The notes beneath the pieces are model-generated. The model did no database searches. It had not been told where the DNA came from and saw only the letters and a list, made by a program, of their open reading frames with translations. Positions 43,774 through 56,430 of a DNA stretch of 64,000 bases are shown one piece after another. This stretch comes from Diphasiastrum complanatum (taxonomy: Eukaryota > Streptophyta > Lycopodiopsida > Lycopodiales > Lycopodiaceae). The stretch is taken from positions 43,114,223 to 43,178,222 of the forward strand of contig CM055095.1 in the NCBI GenBank assembly GCA_029204225.1. Reading direction: 5' to 3'. How positions within the stretch are numbered: the stretch's first letter is position 1; each line of letters opens with the position of its first letter. The translations under genes and the position numbers were made by a program.

Positions 43774-46593
43774 ATGTCTTCTATTGATACTTCCCAGTCT
43801 CCGCGCTATACTATCCATCGTGATGTCCCATCTACAACGGACATTATGATTCTTCCTAGCACAAGCATGGTCACTCAGTGGATGACCCTTGCGGAGCCTC
43901 TACTTACTGCAATGGGTATTCATGAGAGAGCCTTTTCGAGACGCATCAATATGGATTTCATCAGTCTTGCCTTCATTACGTGGAAGGAAGAGAAATCCAA
44001 GTTTTACATCACCTTCCAAGAAGCCACACACAAGATGCGTGTCACTGAGGCCGCACTTGCACCTATAGGAATCTCATCTGGTACGCACGCCTCACCCAAT
44101 CACAATCACATCAAGCAGGCCATCAAGCCATACATTGACCTCACCAATGATCTACATTAGACTAATGATGGTTACCTTCTGGAAGCCATCACCGAGCCTT
44201 CCATACACGCCGCTGCCCAATCGTTGAATCATTTCCTGATGGTTGGCAACCTCAGGAAAGACCGCATCACATCTCAAGTCCTTCACAAGATAGTGGAGTC
44301 CCACATCAAGTTGGCCAAAGCCCCTCTTGAACCATATAACTAGTTCAAGACTGTTTCTGGTGAGCTCAAGCGATCTATTAAGGCCAATACAAATCAACAG
44401 TTCGCCGCTGGCTCTCTATTGTCCCTCTTAGCCGCTTCTCACTTAGAAAACAAAATTCATGGCTCCACCTGGATTCTGTGCTTTCGGTTTACGAAGAAGC
44501 ACCAGCCGAGTCATCTCACCAGGCCTCAAGTTCTCATAGTCATCGTCGTCCACGCAGCGAGATCGTAATTCCTGACTCGCCTTCCGTTTCATGATGTCGT
44601 ACTAGGCATACCTCGTCAGCTGCGCTTCCACTCCATACTGCTGTTCGCACTGAACTTCCTATTCCCCTCGCCTCTGCTCCCATACAAGGACAGTCTGTGA
44701 CCATTGGGCCTACCATTCCCATCACAGCTGCCCAGGCTGTCTCACCCCCGCACACCGAAGCAACCTCACCCAACACACAGTTCTTCAGGGATATGTTCGA
44801 TGATTCTGACCCCCTTGGGGCCACTGAAATCCTTGAAATGCCTCAGAGCCCAGCACCCTTTCAACCCCAATCCCTTGGAAGAGGATTTGGGCATATCCAT
44901 GAAGCTACTGTTGGTGTCGAAGATGCCAGTCAGCACCACCCACGCAGGGTAGCCCAGCCACACTTCGGGTCGACACAGCTGTCAAGTCACCAAAGTAGTT
45001 CGATGCCACGGTGCCTGAAGGGTTTGAAGACGAGGATATTTTTTAAGAAGAAGAGACTTTGGCACCTATTCCACGCCTACCACAGACAGTACCATCAGGG
45101 TCTCCTGCTACTACCACCTCCATGACTGTCGATTCGGGTGATGCTCTCGGGCTAGTTACAAGCCTTGGGCAAGTGATCCAATCTATGCTGGATAAAAAAA
45201 AGAAAATGGAACAAAGGATCTCTATTTTAGGATCCGAAAACACTCTGATCAGGCAAAAAATTGTCCAGCTGGATCGAGAGGTGAAGATAGCCAAGCAACA
45301 TGAAGAAAAGACTGAAAGCGAAAAGACATTGGCCCAGCAACAAGCTGATCACTTGGAAACCTACATCAGCTCCCTGCAAAATGCCCTGACAACCGCACAG
45401 GATCAGGTAGATAAGACAGTGCAAGATGCCAAGCAACAGGTGCAGCTGCTGAAGGGGCAATTACAAATGGCCGAACAAGATCGCACACGGCTTCAAGGTG
45501 AATTGGATGCGACCACCCTTGAGCATGATGCATATCTGCAAACACAAATACCTGATCATCCAGTCACACTGACGGAGATTGCATAATTGTTCAAGAAAGT
45601 GGAAACATACCAAGTGGCCCTTCAGGGATTCCAAGGCCACTTTGATAGGTTCAAAGGAGCAACTTCAACCGAGTTGAAAAAGGCAAAAGAGACCATCAAC
45701 ACCTATGAAAAAGCCGTCGTTCAAGTGTTGGAAGCCGGACCACAAATCCTCGTCCCGGTCATGCCGCAATTCTCCCCATCGTGCCAAGAAGCTGTACAGA
45801 TGGATACAGGGGTTGATTCGAGCATGGACCAGTGAGGAGCTCCAGATCTAGCATATCAACCACCAATTATACCGGCAGTACAAGGGTTCCATCCTCATCA
45901 AGGACAAGCCATTTATTCAGAAGGCCCATCAGTGCTGAGGACCAGATCCAGACCTTCTTAAAGCAGCATCCACATGAGTCCTCGCGTGGTGGATGGGTTC
46001 TCAAATTTAAGACCTCCGAGATCGAGGCCGACAAAGAATTGGACAAAGTACCTGCACTGGGAGAGCAGCTGGCATGGAGAATCACGGTTTTCGAGAAAAC
46101 TTTGGAATCAACTCGGAGTTACATCGCCAGCCCTTGTCAGTTGCGGGTAGATCCTTATTATGTGCCAATGCCGCGAAGACAAAAATGGAAAGATTTGGGA
46201 TTGGCTATGGATAGAATCACCATCCATACACTCAATTGGCCAATCATTCACCAGCCTTATAGCTGGAATATTTTAGTGGATTTCCATTGGGCCTTACAGG
46301 CATATCAGAGAGAGTATGTCAACTCTCCAGATCCAACGGTGTGACAATCGGCAATGTTTGCAAAAGATTTAACTCTGTTGGCGTCAGTGGCAACCAAATG
46401 GGACGATTGCCTTCCTACCCTGGCATTTGATCCAAATAAGCCGATGGCCTCAGAGAAAATCAAAGATCAGCTGCTGATTGCTCAACTGTATTTCCGTGCA
46501 GCTATGATGGGAGGCTCTTGGGAATCCCGCTTCACCTCATGGAAAACTTCCAGAAGGATTGTCGGAGCCCACCGTAATTTTCCTGCCGCATAA
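43774..46593 (+). pseudogene. Gypsy C ORF3: extra protein with coiled coil
   Basis: Starts MSSIDTSQSPRYTIHRDVPS. The N-terminal part (43774 to about 44400) is folded-looking sequence (LTAMGIHERAF, ITWKEEKSKFYITFQEATHKMRV, HKIVESHIKLAKAPLE) interrupted by two TAG codons (44158, 44341) that are TGG in the second copy. A Pro/Ser/Gln-rich linker follows (about 44700-45000). Next comes a long coiled coil (45120-45580, LDREVKIAKQHEEKTESEKTLAQQQADHLE...). A tryptophan-rich end (RPISAEDQIQTFLKQ...WPIIHQPYSWNILVDFHWALQ...) finishes at 46593. No known domain is recognised. Position matches the env-like or additional ORFs of Athila/Tat elements; no signal peptide or membrane segment is evident. Confidence 0.7.
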
Positions 46594-46718
46594 TTCGGAT
46601 TTCAATACTGCACGCCTTGACTTTATGGAAAGGGTGCAGTATCATTTAATTAAGATTTGGCGCAAAGCCAGTAAAAGTCCCCAATAATTGCATATTGCAG
46701 GTGTCGTGGGACCGCCAC

Positions 46719-46737
46719 CAGTTTTGGTGGGGGATAT
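46719..46737 (+). other. Polypurine tract of gypsy C
   Basis: TTTTGGTGGGGGATAT just before the 3' LTR start, the expected plus-strand primer. Confidence 0.75.
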
Positions 46738-46985
46738 TGTTGGAGGGTTTGCGGATCCCAAGGCAATCCTAACCTTAGTTAATAAGTGAGAGGAATTTGT
46801 CACCCTGCGTGTGTAAGTCCAATCCCATGATCACATAGTTATTTGATTAATTAGAATGTTAATAAAAGGACTTTAGGCCTTTTTGCGGGACTTTTAATGT
46901 CGCAGGGCCTAAATGTCAAGTTAGTGAATAAAGTTGGGTTTCCCTCCAATTTTGATGGTTCCCACACTTTTTTAAATTTGAATAA
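46738..46985 (+). repeat. Truncated 3' LTR of gypsy C
   Basis: First 248 bp of the LTR (TGTTGGAGGG...TTTGAATAA), parallel to 33773-34020 with scattered differences, then abrupt loss of similarity. The differences imply considerable age. Confidence 0.9.
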
Positions 46986-49079
46986 GCTCACTCTTGACAT
47001 CTTGTTGGTTGGGTTGAAGTCTATCTAGCCAATGTGTTTCAGTGGTGTTTCTATGTTTCAACATTTCCTCTTTTGAACTTTCACATAATGGCTTGTTGGA
47101 AACTTAAATTTCTTGATCAAATAGATGTGACATGTTTGTGTCAAACAATTCTATATGAACTTTTTTAGCTTGAAAACTCAAATTTATAGCTTGATCGGGA
47201 GAGTCACGAGAAACTTCACCTCTCAATGCTCTAGGCTTCAATACGAAATCATGAGCATCCCATTGTTGATGGAACCTTCCAATCATCACTTGTGCTAGAT
47301 TTTTATTCAGCACACATGCGACCTTTTCAGAATCCTTACTCGTAAGCTTTTGAATCTATTCTATTTCAAGCTTTGTCTATAGTTCAACAACCCTGGTTGT
47401 TTCTACTTCAAAGAATAAGGGAAGCCCTCTCAAGATCCTGCTTACAAGACAAAACACCATAGAAAACACACTATGGAGCAACTGCCCAACCAAATAGAAA
47501 CAGCCAATCAACTCTAGAAGTCTCACCCCCAAGCCAAGGAATTGGAAGCATGAAGGTAGAGTGAAACCCTGACAATGAATCCATCACAAATATGAGGAGT
47601 AGGGTGAGTTTGGCCTCTTCGTATAGAGCCATGAACCACCTGTGCACATAGACATGCAAGGTCCTTACTCTCCTATACTTAGATTCCTCCATAATAGATT
47701 CTCTATGCATAGATCCTCTATTCATAGAATTTCTATTGATAACTCTACACATGCCTTGACTGTCCTTAACCTTGTACTAAGTCTATTTAGTGTGTTCTGG
47801 GCCTCACAAGGATATTAGTTGCTTTTGGGTCATGTCTAGTATGACGTGGCATAACTAATAGCTTGTTTCACTGGAGTACCGTGTATCCAAGACTAGGAGT
47901 ATACTAAATCCTATGTACTGGTCATGGACATGACATTCTTCCCTTCTTAAACTGCTTCTATCTTTAGAAGCTCTCAAACAAGAAAGAATTATAGCCACAG
48001 TTCTTTTAACTTTCAATATCAATCTAGAAAATCATTATCCTTAGCCTAACTTTCACATCAAATAAGTATGATAATTCTATTTTCCAAGCGATAATCTCTA
48101 CACTAAAGTACAACTCAAATTTGAAAATTACATTAAGCGATAAATTTTCCATCTGGGTTAAATTCACCACAAGTTAGCAGCATCACCTTTATGTAAATCA
48201 CTTTCATAAAACACTGGGTGAAATATTACCTAACTTAGGAGATTAAAGCTAAAAAAATAATTAAATAATTATAATTACAGTCTGAGATTATCCACAACTC
48301 TGACAGATAATTCATAAGCTTCCAAGTACAAATATTCCTAGAATCCAAATTCTAAGATATGATAATTCAGTCAACTAGAATCTCTAGGAGAATCATTAAG
48401 ATATAGAATGATTAAAACTCAACTCTGAGTATCCTAAATACTCTTTTTAGTTAAATGCTCCTGCTCCTAGCGTCAAATACAAGAAAATAGCACCCATTCA
48501 TCTTAATAGATCTGTCTGTCTCTTATGATATCTGGAGACCAATCAAAAGAAAAAATTGTATTCAAGTCTCTACAGACCATAAACTATAGCATAATAGCAT
48601 CCACTAGATGATTTAAATTCTCCACAAATAAAATACTTATCTTGTGAGAATGTTTGTGAGATCCATAGATTCTCAAATAAAATACTGTAGTAGAGAGATT
48701 CAAAACACTGATCTAAATTCTTACTCAAATAATAGATCAAGAATTAATCATCACACTTAAGAATCATCACCATTCCTTTAAATCCTCTGACAATAATCAA
48801 GTATCTATTTATGATCCGTCAACCATAAATATTTAGATTCGTATGATTCGTCAATCATATTATTTTGGAATCCAAAATCATACTTAATCATTTACAAGAT
48901 AATGGAGTATATGTCTTACATAAGTCAGGAAAAGTAAAAATCAATCTGAAATCTTTTCACTAAAAAAATACTGGATTTAGAAATATAATGAGCCCACTGA
49001 TGGGTGAGAAAAGGTTCAAAGAAAGACAAAGAAGCTCGCACAGGTGGAGGGATGAGATCCTTGGCCGCAGGATGCCAAG
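46986..49079. other. Unassigned AT-rich sequence
   Basis: No gene recognised. On the minus strand, 47345-47104 reads MIGRFHQQWDAHDFVLKPRALRGEVSRDSPD..., which looks protein-like and may be the remnant of another retroelement. The remainder (47800-49079) shows no motif, repeat family or splice structure I can support. Confidence 0.4.
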
Positions 49080-49430
49080 TTGGATTTCATTGTTTTGGTG
49101 GATAAAGTCAAGATGGTGATATCTCAAGCGTTGGTTGAATGTGCTTCATACAGAAGTTGGATCTTATGGAAAACTGCTGTTTTTCATATTTATTTCAAGG
49201 AGGAGACTCACATTTTGCAGCCAAAGGTGTTCATTCAACAATCTATTAAAGACAAAGCTTGGATCTTGAAAACAATCCTTATTGAGCTCTCACTACATTT
49301 GAGAACTTGGAGCTCAAATCATATTATTATCATGATGAGTGATCATACACATTCAACAAAGCAAGAACCTAGAAATTATGTTGTTTTTATCCATGTATTA
49401 ATTATTGATCCAAGATTTTTTGCAGGTTGA
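49080..49430 (+). other. Open reading frame of unknown nature, 116 codons
   Basis: MDFIVLVDKVKMVISQALVECASYRSW... has no recognisable domain, unusual length for random AT-rich DNA, and no start context or neighbour that supports expression. It may be part of an LTR or leader. Confidence 0.2.
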
Positions 49431-49447
49431 AGCATCTTTGGAGCGAT

Positions 49448-49540
49448 TGAGGGCGATTGAAGATCAGTGCTTGAGGGCTTGAAGATCAGTATTTGAGGGT
49501 GCTTCAAGATCAGTGCTTGAAGAACAGTGTTTGAGGTTGG
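49448..49540. repeat. Short minisatellite (GAAGATCAGTGCTTGAGGG)
   Basis: Three to four diverged units of about 22-27 bp. Confidence 0.75.
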
Positions 49541-49599
49541 TGCTTGATTTTTATTTGTTTAGCTTTTTGTTTGTTTGTTTGAGGTTGGTGTTTGCTTTT

Positions 49600-49911
49600 T
49601 TGTTTTGAGAAGAGATAGAGAGTGTGAAAGATAGAAAGAGATAGAGAGAGTGTGTGTGTGTGTATTATATGTGTATGTGTTTTTAAATTTTGCATTGATT
49701 GAAAATGGTTTTGAATATTGTTAGTATGAATATGGTTTTGAATGGTCTTGTAATAGATTATTGGTATTATTTAGGATAGCTTGGTAATGATATATTATTA
49801 GATTTGTAATTTGTGAGAGAGAAAGAGAGAGAAGAGGTGGAGTGTAGATGTATGCTTGAAGATGTTGAAAGATTTTGGAGTTTATATTTTGTTCTTTTTT
49901 TGAAAAATAAA

Positions 49912-49994
<83 letters not shown>

Positions 49995-50080
49995 GATTTG
50001 ATTAAGATTTAGGATAGTAGATGAATAGATTGTGTGTGTGTCTGTTTGTGTTTAGCATTTTGCATTGATTTAAAATTTAA

Positions 50081-50177
<97 letters not shown>

Positions 50178-50345
50178 TTATGCATTAGTTTAGGGTATTT
50201 AAGAGTTATATATAAATAAACAGTGTTTGATAGAAAATTATAAATATTGTTTATAATAGATTGTTAGAATTATTTAAGATAGTGTATGTGAGTGTCTGAG
50301 AGGATGTGTATGTGTTTTGAATTTTGCATTGATCTATAATTTAGG
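49600..50345. repeat. Degenerate repeat blocks with (GA)n tracts
   Basis: A module containing GTGTGT(A/C)TGT(G/T)TTT and TTTTGCATTGATT recurs near 49665, 50030 and 50300. Pure GA tracts are at 49919-49989 and 50084-50170. This may be the 3' flank of the CACTA fragment. Confidence 0.75.
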
Positions 50346-51790
50346 TTAATAGACAAATAGATATAGATACTCATCTGAATCTAAATCTAGATATAATCGT
50401 AAATCTCCGATCGTGTCTCTTTGATGATGTGAGCTACCCTCATATTCAATCTTCTCTTCTTCTAATTCTATTTCATCCAAACGTGGGGGCCTCAAATTAC
50501 CCCTAATTTGGTCTTGTACGATCGTAAGAATCTCATCATTTCCATTTGTACCTTATTCTCCCATCATTTCGACATCATTTGGAGTTCGGATGAGTGGTTC
50601 AGGTTTTTCCAAAATGTCGTCAAAATTGAGTGGTGGTTCGTCGTGTGTATCCAATTCAACAATATCTTTTTCTTCAAACACACGTCGTTTTCTTGCATTA
50701 AGTTGGATCACATACCACCATCTTGGGTCTATTAGATCTGGATGGAATATAATGTGCCAAAGAATATAAAAAAAATTAGTTAGTCTTATAAGATTGATAC
50801 ATAAATAATTGGATTGCAAATATTAATGACATTGAAATTTTAGAGTCTCTCTTGTTCGCGATGTCGTGGCAATACTAAAGTGTCATGAGAGTCCATCGAT
50901 ATATATTTTGTTGAGTCGATTTGAAAAAACTTTTAGTTATCATTTCTAATCGTGGCGTATCTTCCACGATAGATGACCTTAAACCATTTTATGTCAAAAA
51001 TAAAGTATTTGTCGTTAGTCTCGTAATCGACTTCATTAATATGTTGCAATGTGCCGGCATAGTCTAGGTCGTCTGAAATGATATTAGGGTCCCTCGCACT
51101 AGAACGACTCTCTTGTTGAAAGTTGGCTATTATACCACAATCATATGTATGTCGCTTGTTGTCAACTCTCTCAACACGGTATTGGTGTCCATATGCCCAC
51201 ATGGCAGTGTATCATGTATACTAAAATACAAAAAAAAAAAACAAATGTGTGTAATTAGAAATACTATTCATATATTGAGTAATACAAAAACAAAACTTCA
51301 CAAAAACAATATTACATTAACCTTCCATCCACATCCACAAATAAATTCCCATTCTAATTTGGTCACTTCTTCTTCGTTTTTTTATGCTTTTAGCATCGTA
51401 TCAAAAACCCATTCACGAGAGCATTTTGAAGGTAAAGGCTCCAAAGGTTCGTCGTTCTCCAACGCCCTCCTTCTTCTTCGATTGATATTTTTTCTTCGTT
51501 TCAATGTTATGTTTCATTCCTTTTTGGCTCCTTCATACCTTGAGATCCACTTTTCCATTTGTCCACAATTATATAATAGTAATTTGTCAATTTTGCACAC
51601 CATTTCCTTGTGGTACTTCACCCTTGACACGTTCATCTTCTTCTTCACACCACATTTTTGGACTTGCAGGATGCAATTGTGAGATTATTTCGGTGATATA
51701 AAACAAAGATTCCTGAACAAGCCAACTTTCTGCAATGTTACATTTTGGCCTTGCCTTTTGTGTCACAAGGCCCTTCAAAACAACTTCAGA
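50345..51790 (-). pseudogene. CACTA (En/Spm) TNP2-type transposase fragment
   Basis: Minus strand, in order: KARPKCNIAESWLVQESLFYI (51780-51690), the DUF4218-like 'RPEGSIAEGY' motif; SREWVFDTML; then DYAGTLQHINEVDY and YFIFDIKWFKVI (51090-50960), typical of DUF4216. A stop follows NDN, then DSTKYISMDSHDTLVLPRHREQ. A possible intron leads to DLIDPRWWYVIQLNARKRRVFEEKD and an acidic tail. The upstream catalytic transposase domain is missing; the fragment is joined to gypsy C copy 2 near 51785. Several stops make it non-functional. Confidence 0.75.
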
Positions 51791-53189
51791 TTTATCTTCA
51801 TGCTCCTTGACGATCTTCAACTCTTTGTCCAGCTGAATAATTTTCTGACTGATGAGAGTATTCTCCTATCCCATATCTGAGATTCGCTGTTCCATTTCTT
51901 TTTTCTTATCCATCATAGACTGGATCACTTGCGCAAGGCTCGAGACCAAACCAAGAGCATCACCAAAATCTACTGTTGTGGAGGTGGTAGCAGCAGAAGG
52001 ACCTAATGGTACTATCCTTGGTTGGTGTGGAACAGGTGTCTGTAACTCTTCTTCTTCAAAGAGGTCCTCCTCTTCATAGCCTTCAGGCATTGTGGCTTCG
52101 AACTGCTTTGCTGATTTGACAGCTTGCTTGACCCGAAGTGTGGCTGGTGCGGCTCCAGCTTGAGGTTGCTGGGAAAGCTAGAATGAATCTTCAACACCAG
52201 TAGTATCATCATTGAATTTTTTGAATCCTCTTCCAAGGGATTGGAGTTCAAAGGGCGCAGGGCTCTATGGCATTTCGAAAACTTCTGAGGCCCCAAGGGG
52301 GTCGGAATCATCAAACATATCCATAAAATACTGCGTGTTTGGAGAAACAGCTTCTGTGTGTAGGGGTGAGGCGGCCTAGGCAGTAGTGATGGAAATGGTA
52401 GCACCAATGGTCACAGATTGTCCGTGAGAAGAAGCAGAGGTGAGGAAAGCATCAGAGGTGGTGCTTCTTCATAAATAGAAAGCACAAAATCTAGGCAAAA
52501 CCCATGGATTTTGTTTTCAAGGTGGGAGGCTGCTAGGAGAGATAACAAGGGCCAGCATCAAACTGTTGCTTGGTATTGCTCTTAATGGCTCATTTGAGCT
52601 CACCAAAAACAGTCTTGAACCAATTATATTGTTCTAGAGGGGCCTTGGCTATCTTGACGTATGACTCAACTATCTTATGCAAGATATGAGAAGTAATGCG
52701 GTCTTTCCTGAGGTTGCCAACCATCAGGAAATTATTAAGATTCTGAGCATCGACATGTATGGCAGGCTCAGTAATGGCTTCTAGGAGGTATCCCTCATTG
52801 GTCCAATGCAAATCATTTGTAAGGTCAATATAAAACTTAATAGTCTGTTTGGCTTGCTTATGGTTTGGTGAGGCTTGGGTACCAGATGCTATCCCTATGG
52901 CAGCAAGGGCGGCCTCAATCAAGCGCACCTTGTGTGTGGCTCCCTAAAAAGTGATGTAAAACTTGGATTTCTCCTCCTTCCAAGTAATGAAGGCAAGAGT
53001 GATAAATTCCATGTTGATTTTCCCTGAAAAGACTCTCTCATGAATACACATTGCAGTAAGCAGAGGCTGCGTAAAGGTCATCCACTGAGTGACCATGCTT
53101 GTACTAGGAAGGATCATGATACCCGTTGCAGATGGGACATCACGATGGATAGTATAACGAGGCGATTGGGATGAATATGTGAAAGACAT
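51785..53189 (-). pseudogene. ORF3 of gypsy C, second copy
   Basis: Minus strand from ATG 53189: MSFTYSSQSPRYTIHRDVPSA..., then LTAMCIHERVF, KEEKSKFYITF with a stop, and TNDLHWTNEGYLLEAI with the TGG codon that is TAG in copy 1. The linker and the start of the coiled coil (DALGLVSSLAQVIQSMMDKKKEMEQRI...KIVKEHEDKSE) follow until the CACTA junction. Residue-level similarity to 43774-45320 is high, showing that ORF3 is a genuine family gene. Confidence 0.82.
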
Positions 53190-53590
53190 GATGATCAGAA
53201 ACAAAAAGTAATACGTGCGAGTGTATAACATAAAATAATTCAGAAAGTTTTGAAGGCTTTGGTCGCTGAAAAAATTGGCAAGACCTTTGCTAGCACAAGT
53301 GAGGAATGAATCAAATTCAGGCAACTTATAGGTAAATTTGGAGGGTCCATTACACTGAATGCTAGTTTGGCTGGTCAGTTTTGAACAACAATTTGCAGGC
53401 TTGTACAATATTGTGAAACTAGGCGAAAAAAATTTCGGCGAAGATTTCTAAGGCTCTGAACCTATCCGTCGAACATTTTCTAGGGCTGGCGAAGGATGAA
53501 CCTTCGCCCAAGAGGGTCCTTCGGCCAAGTACTGTCATAAATGCAATTTTTCAAGATCTAGACCTATGGCCAACCTATTTTTTTTTACTT
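53190..53590 (-). other. Spacer of gypsy C copy 2 with conserved hairpin
   Basis: Counterpart of 43410-43773, including CCTTCGCC words and the hairpin at 53488-53508 (GGCGAAGG-ATGAA-CCTTCGCC). Confidence 0.75.
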
Positions 53591-53915
53591 CTAAGAATCA
53601 TCCTTGATTTTCCCTTTGCCTTTATCCAATAAGGGTGGCACATTTTTTGAATCGATTTTTTGAGGAGGATTTTCCCATTTCAAGACTGTATTATAATGTT
53701 GTTTGGCTTGTTTCTTCATCATTGATCCTGTGATCCTGTCTTCCTTCAATATAACTGCTTTGGGCAGTTTTATTAGTGGTCCATCAAGAACATTACGCAC
53801 TCCAAATATGGTCGGATCCATATGATTTAGAATCTGCTCATCAGTAAGTTCTGCATTGTCATCATAAGTCAAGGCATGACTCACAAGAATGAGGTCATCT
53901 TCAATCAGTACATAG
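53591..53915 (-). pseudogene. Gypsy C copy 2 protease-RT linker
   Basis: MSHALTYDDNAELTDEQILNHMDPTIFGVRNV...PPLLDKGKGKIKDDS matches 38425-38710. RT, RNase H and integrase are absent: the next recognisable sequence is the pol-ORF3 spacer, so about 4.7 kb is deleted relative to copy 1. Confidence 0.85.
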
Positions 53916-56022
53916 TGATAGAAGTCGAGATTGCCAATAAGCTCTCAAAACTTGAATTCTAAGACATTACTATGGAGAGATGATTGTATGTACAAAAGCT
54001 CTTTCCCACCTTGAGTTAGGTGAAAATCCAGCATGTAATAATGAAGCTGATTGAGCATTTTTGCCCTCATTTCCAATTCTAGCCTAACCCTTGGGTACTA
54101 TGATGTAGAGAAGATCACCAAACAAACTTGAACAACCCTATGAACATGATCTAACCTATTGTAGAGTAGATTCACATCTGGCAACGTAGACTCACATGTG
54201 TGGGACCCATCAATGTAAACGTTTACAAGGTTCCATCAAGCTAGATTTTCCAAATTTCACAATAATGCACGATCTTATCCATCCTCAAATGATAAATCCT
54301 TTTGTGCAATAGCTTGTTTCTCTCATACTGAGTGCACATGATTTAGGCCATGTCATTCTAGTCATCTTTCCATTGGAGCTGATACAAACCTCTAATTCTT
54401 GCACCTCATCCTTCAGCTTCTCATGATCATGAATGCTCTTCATGTTGGGCTTACCCTTTAGACCCGACATTTGTGCATCTCTTGAATTCTTCCGTTGATT
54501 TCATTCTCCTCTTCTTCCATTATTTTTTAAGTATTCTATTTTCTTGAAGCAATATTTCCATATGTATGTACCTAATCACAAGAATAGCACTTGAGGTCTA
54601 TTTTTTACCTTCTTGCCAAGGTTGCTTCTTCATGCATTCACTTGAGGAGTATTCATGTGATGACTATTCTATATTGCCTGCCTAGACCTTCAAGATATTG
54701 GACCTACTAAACAAGACTACTTCATTTTGGAGTGTTTCCATCTTTCTTGTGATCTCCTCTTGGAGTAGCTTCTCATGACAAAATGAAGGCCGAATTTTCT
54801 CCATGCTTTCTACTGACATCACTAATGGATCATAAAACATGAATTTCTTTGTGGCTGCAATGGTGAAGAATGAACTTCGGTTGTTGCCTTAGCAGCTTCA
54901 AGCTCCTCTTCTTCTTGGGATGTTGGTTAGTACGGTGTATAAAAATTGATACTTTTCAGCAGATGCACCTTCAGCCTACAGCTATTTTTTGATTCCTTTG
55001 AGCTTGTGTAGATGAGTCACCATGTTGTCACTATCGAACATGTTTTAAACATCTGATCAGATGGCTTCATTGGTTTGTCTATTAAGTTGGAAGTGTTCAA
55101 TGTGGTCTCTAATAGGTCTTCCCCTTGACTTTGTTCCTCCTCAAGGCTTTCTTGATCCTTTGAATTGCATTCACATTTCTGCTTTTCTTTGTTTGGCTCT
55201 CCAGGAGGATGTTGTTCATTCAGATTTGCTTCCTCGGTTGGGCGACACTCAGGTTGTAAATGGTTTATTGATGTCTTGTTTCATCTAGCGTCCTTCTTGC
55301 ATGTTGCAGACTTTTCTCCCTACTCAGAACTTTTTGTGATTTTATTTTTTCTTTCATAGCTCTATTATGGATGTTTTGGCCACCTTTTGGGCCCTGGTTC
55401 TCTAGATGGTGTGGAGTCCATTTTAGTTCGGAATCAGACTCTACTACCCATTTCTTCTAGAAATGTGGGTCTTATGTAGATGGTTTCTTCTACATTTTCG
55501 GCTTTACTTGGGAGTCGCACATGCCTTACCTTCTCAGTTCCTTTATAACCAATGCCCTCTTTTGGTAGATTGCATCTCTTGATCTTTTCATCACCTCCTC
55601 ATCATTGCGTGAGAGCTTCTCCCCCCTCTCTGCTCAAGCACGTCTTCTTTATTTTGAGCAACTTCTCACTTTTAGCTCAGATCACTTGTAGGAAACTCGA
55701 TAGCTCATGCAGAAACTCACTCTTTTTAGCAGCTTTGATGTTGCATCAAGCTCGATTTCTTTCTTGTGCGGGTCTAGGTATGGGAGCTTGGTTGTCAACT
55801 TTTCCTGTTATTCCATAATTCCGGTTGTCTTAGACATCTTCACCAATGGTCTTCGTCTTCGCTTGGGGCTAACTCATCATTCCACATGGGGTCTCGCCAG
55901 GTGTGCATGTGGTTAACCTATTGATGCTCTTGCTATCCACCTACTCTGATGTCCTTCTAGACGGGACCATACAACTATGCATGATGTTGATAGACATACA
56001 GTAGTTGCTATAGCCTGAGATG
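53916..56022. other. Unassigned sequence, mostly retroelement debris
   Basis: At about 54838-54912 the minus strand again matches the end of gypsy C gag (QEEEELEAAKA...VHSSPLQP). Between 53916 and 54837 minus-strand reading gives charged, helical fragments without a recognisable family. For 54913-56022 I see no gene, repeat array or motif I can defend. Confidence 0.4.
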
Positions 56023-56430
56023 CACAACAACAAAAAGCAATGGTTTCTGACAAAAAATCGTGAAAAAAAATTCACCAAATTTTGGGATGTCAGAGGATCT
56101 ATCACAAGCCATGTCGAAAAATCTGTCACAAAGGATCTATCAAAATTTGACACGTCAAAATCCGACAGATCTTCATTTCCGGCTACCGGATAACCGCTGG
56201 AGTGTAATTCAAATTCAATGTCGAAATCTATCACATTCATAGATGTAGGAGACCGACAAACAACTGTCGCCATGCAGCAGCTGTTTGGGGACACAATGTG
56301 GAAAATGACAGTCCACGTGGATGTCGAAAACCGACAGATATTCCCAGTGTCGGATTTCAACATCTCTACAAATTTTTGACAGACAGAGGGCATTTTTAAA
56401 TCTGTCAAAAAATTTTGACATCTGTAAAAA
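56023..56430 (-). mobile_element. CACTA-like transposon end with subterminal repeats
   Basis: CACAACAACAAAAAGCAATG at 56023 resembles the CACTACAACAAAAA ends of plant CACTA elements with one base missing or changed. Over the next 400 bp, GACA motifs (TGTCGAAA, CCGACAGAT, TTTTGACA, TCTGTCA) occur about 15 times in both orientations, as expected of subterminal transposase sites. The gene at 63145-63857 reads towards this end, with copia A2 nested between. Confidence 0.55.

Larger units (their letters stand above)
33773..46985 (+). mobile_element. Large degraded Ty3/gypsy element C with extra ORF3
   Basis: The order is 5' LTR (33773-34530), tRNA-Asp-like primer site, leader of about 1.2 kb, gag, protease, RT, RNase H, integrase, long ORF3, polypurine tract and 3' LTR truncated at 46985. 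Integrase after RT/RNase H marks Ty3/gypsy. The primer site and an extra gene between pol and the 3' LTR resemble the Athila/Tat side of the superfamily, which is inference. Every gene carries stops or frameshifts. A 1.2-kb fold-back element is nested at 40597-41791. A shorter relative lies on the minus strand at 51.8-53.9 kb. Confidence 0.92.

Noticed and set aside
55061-55916. Short plus-strand frames as host genes
   Set aside because: Overlapping, low information, no domain or splice structure.
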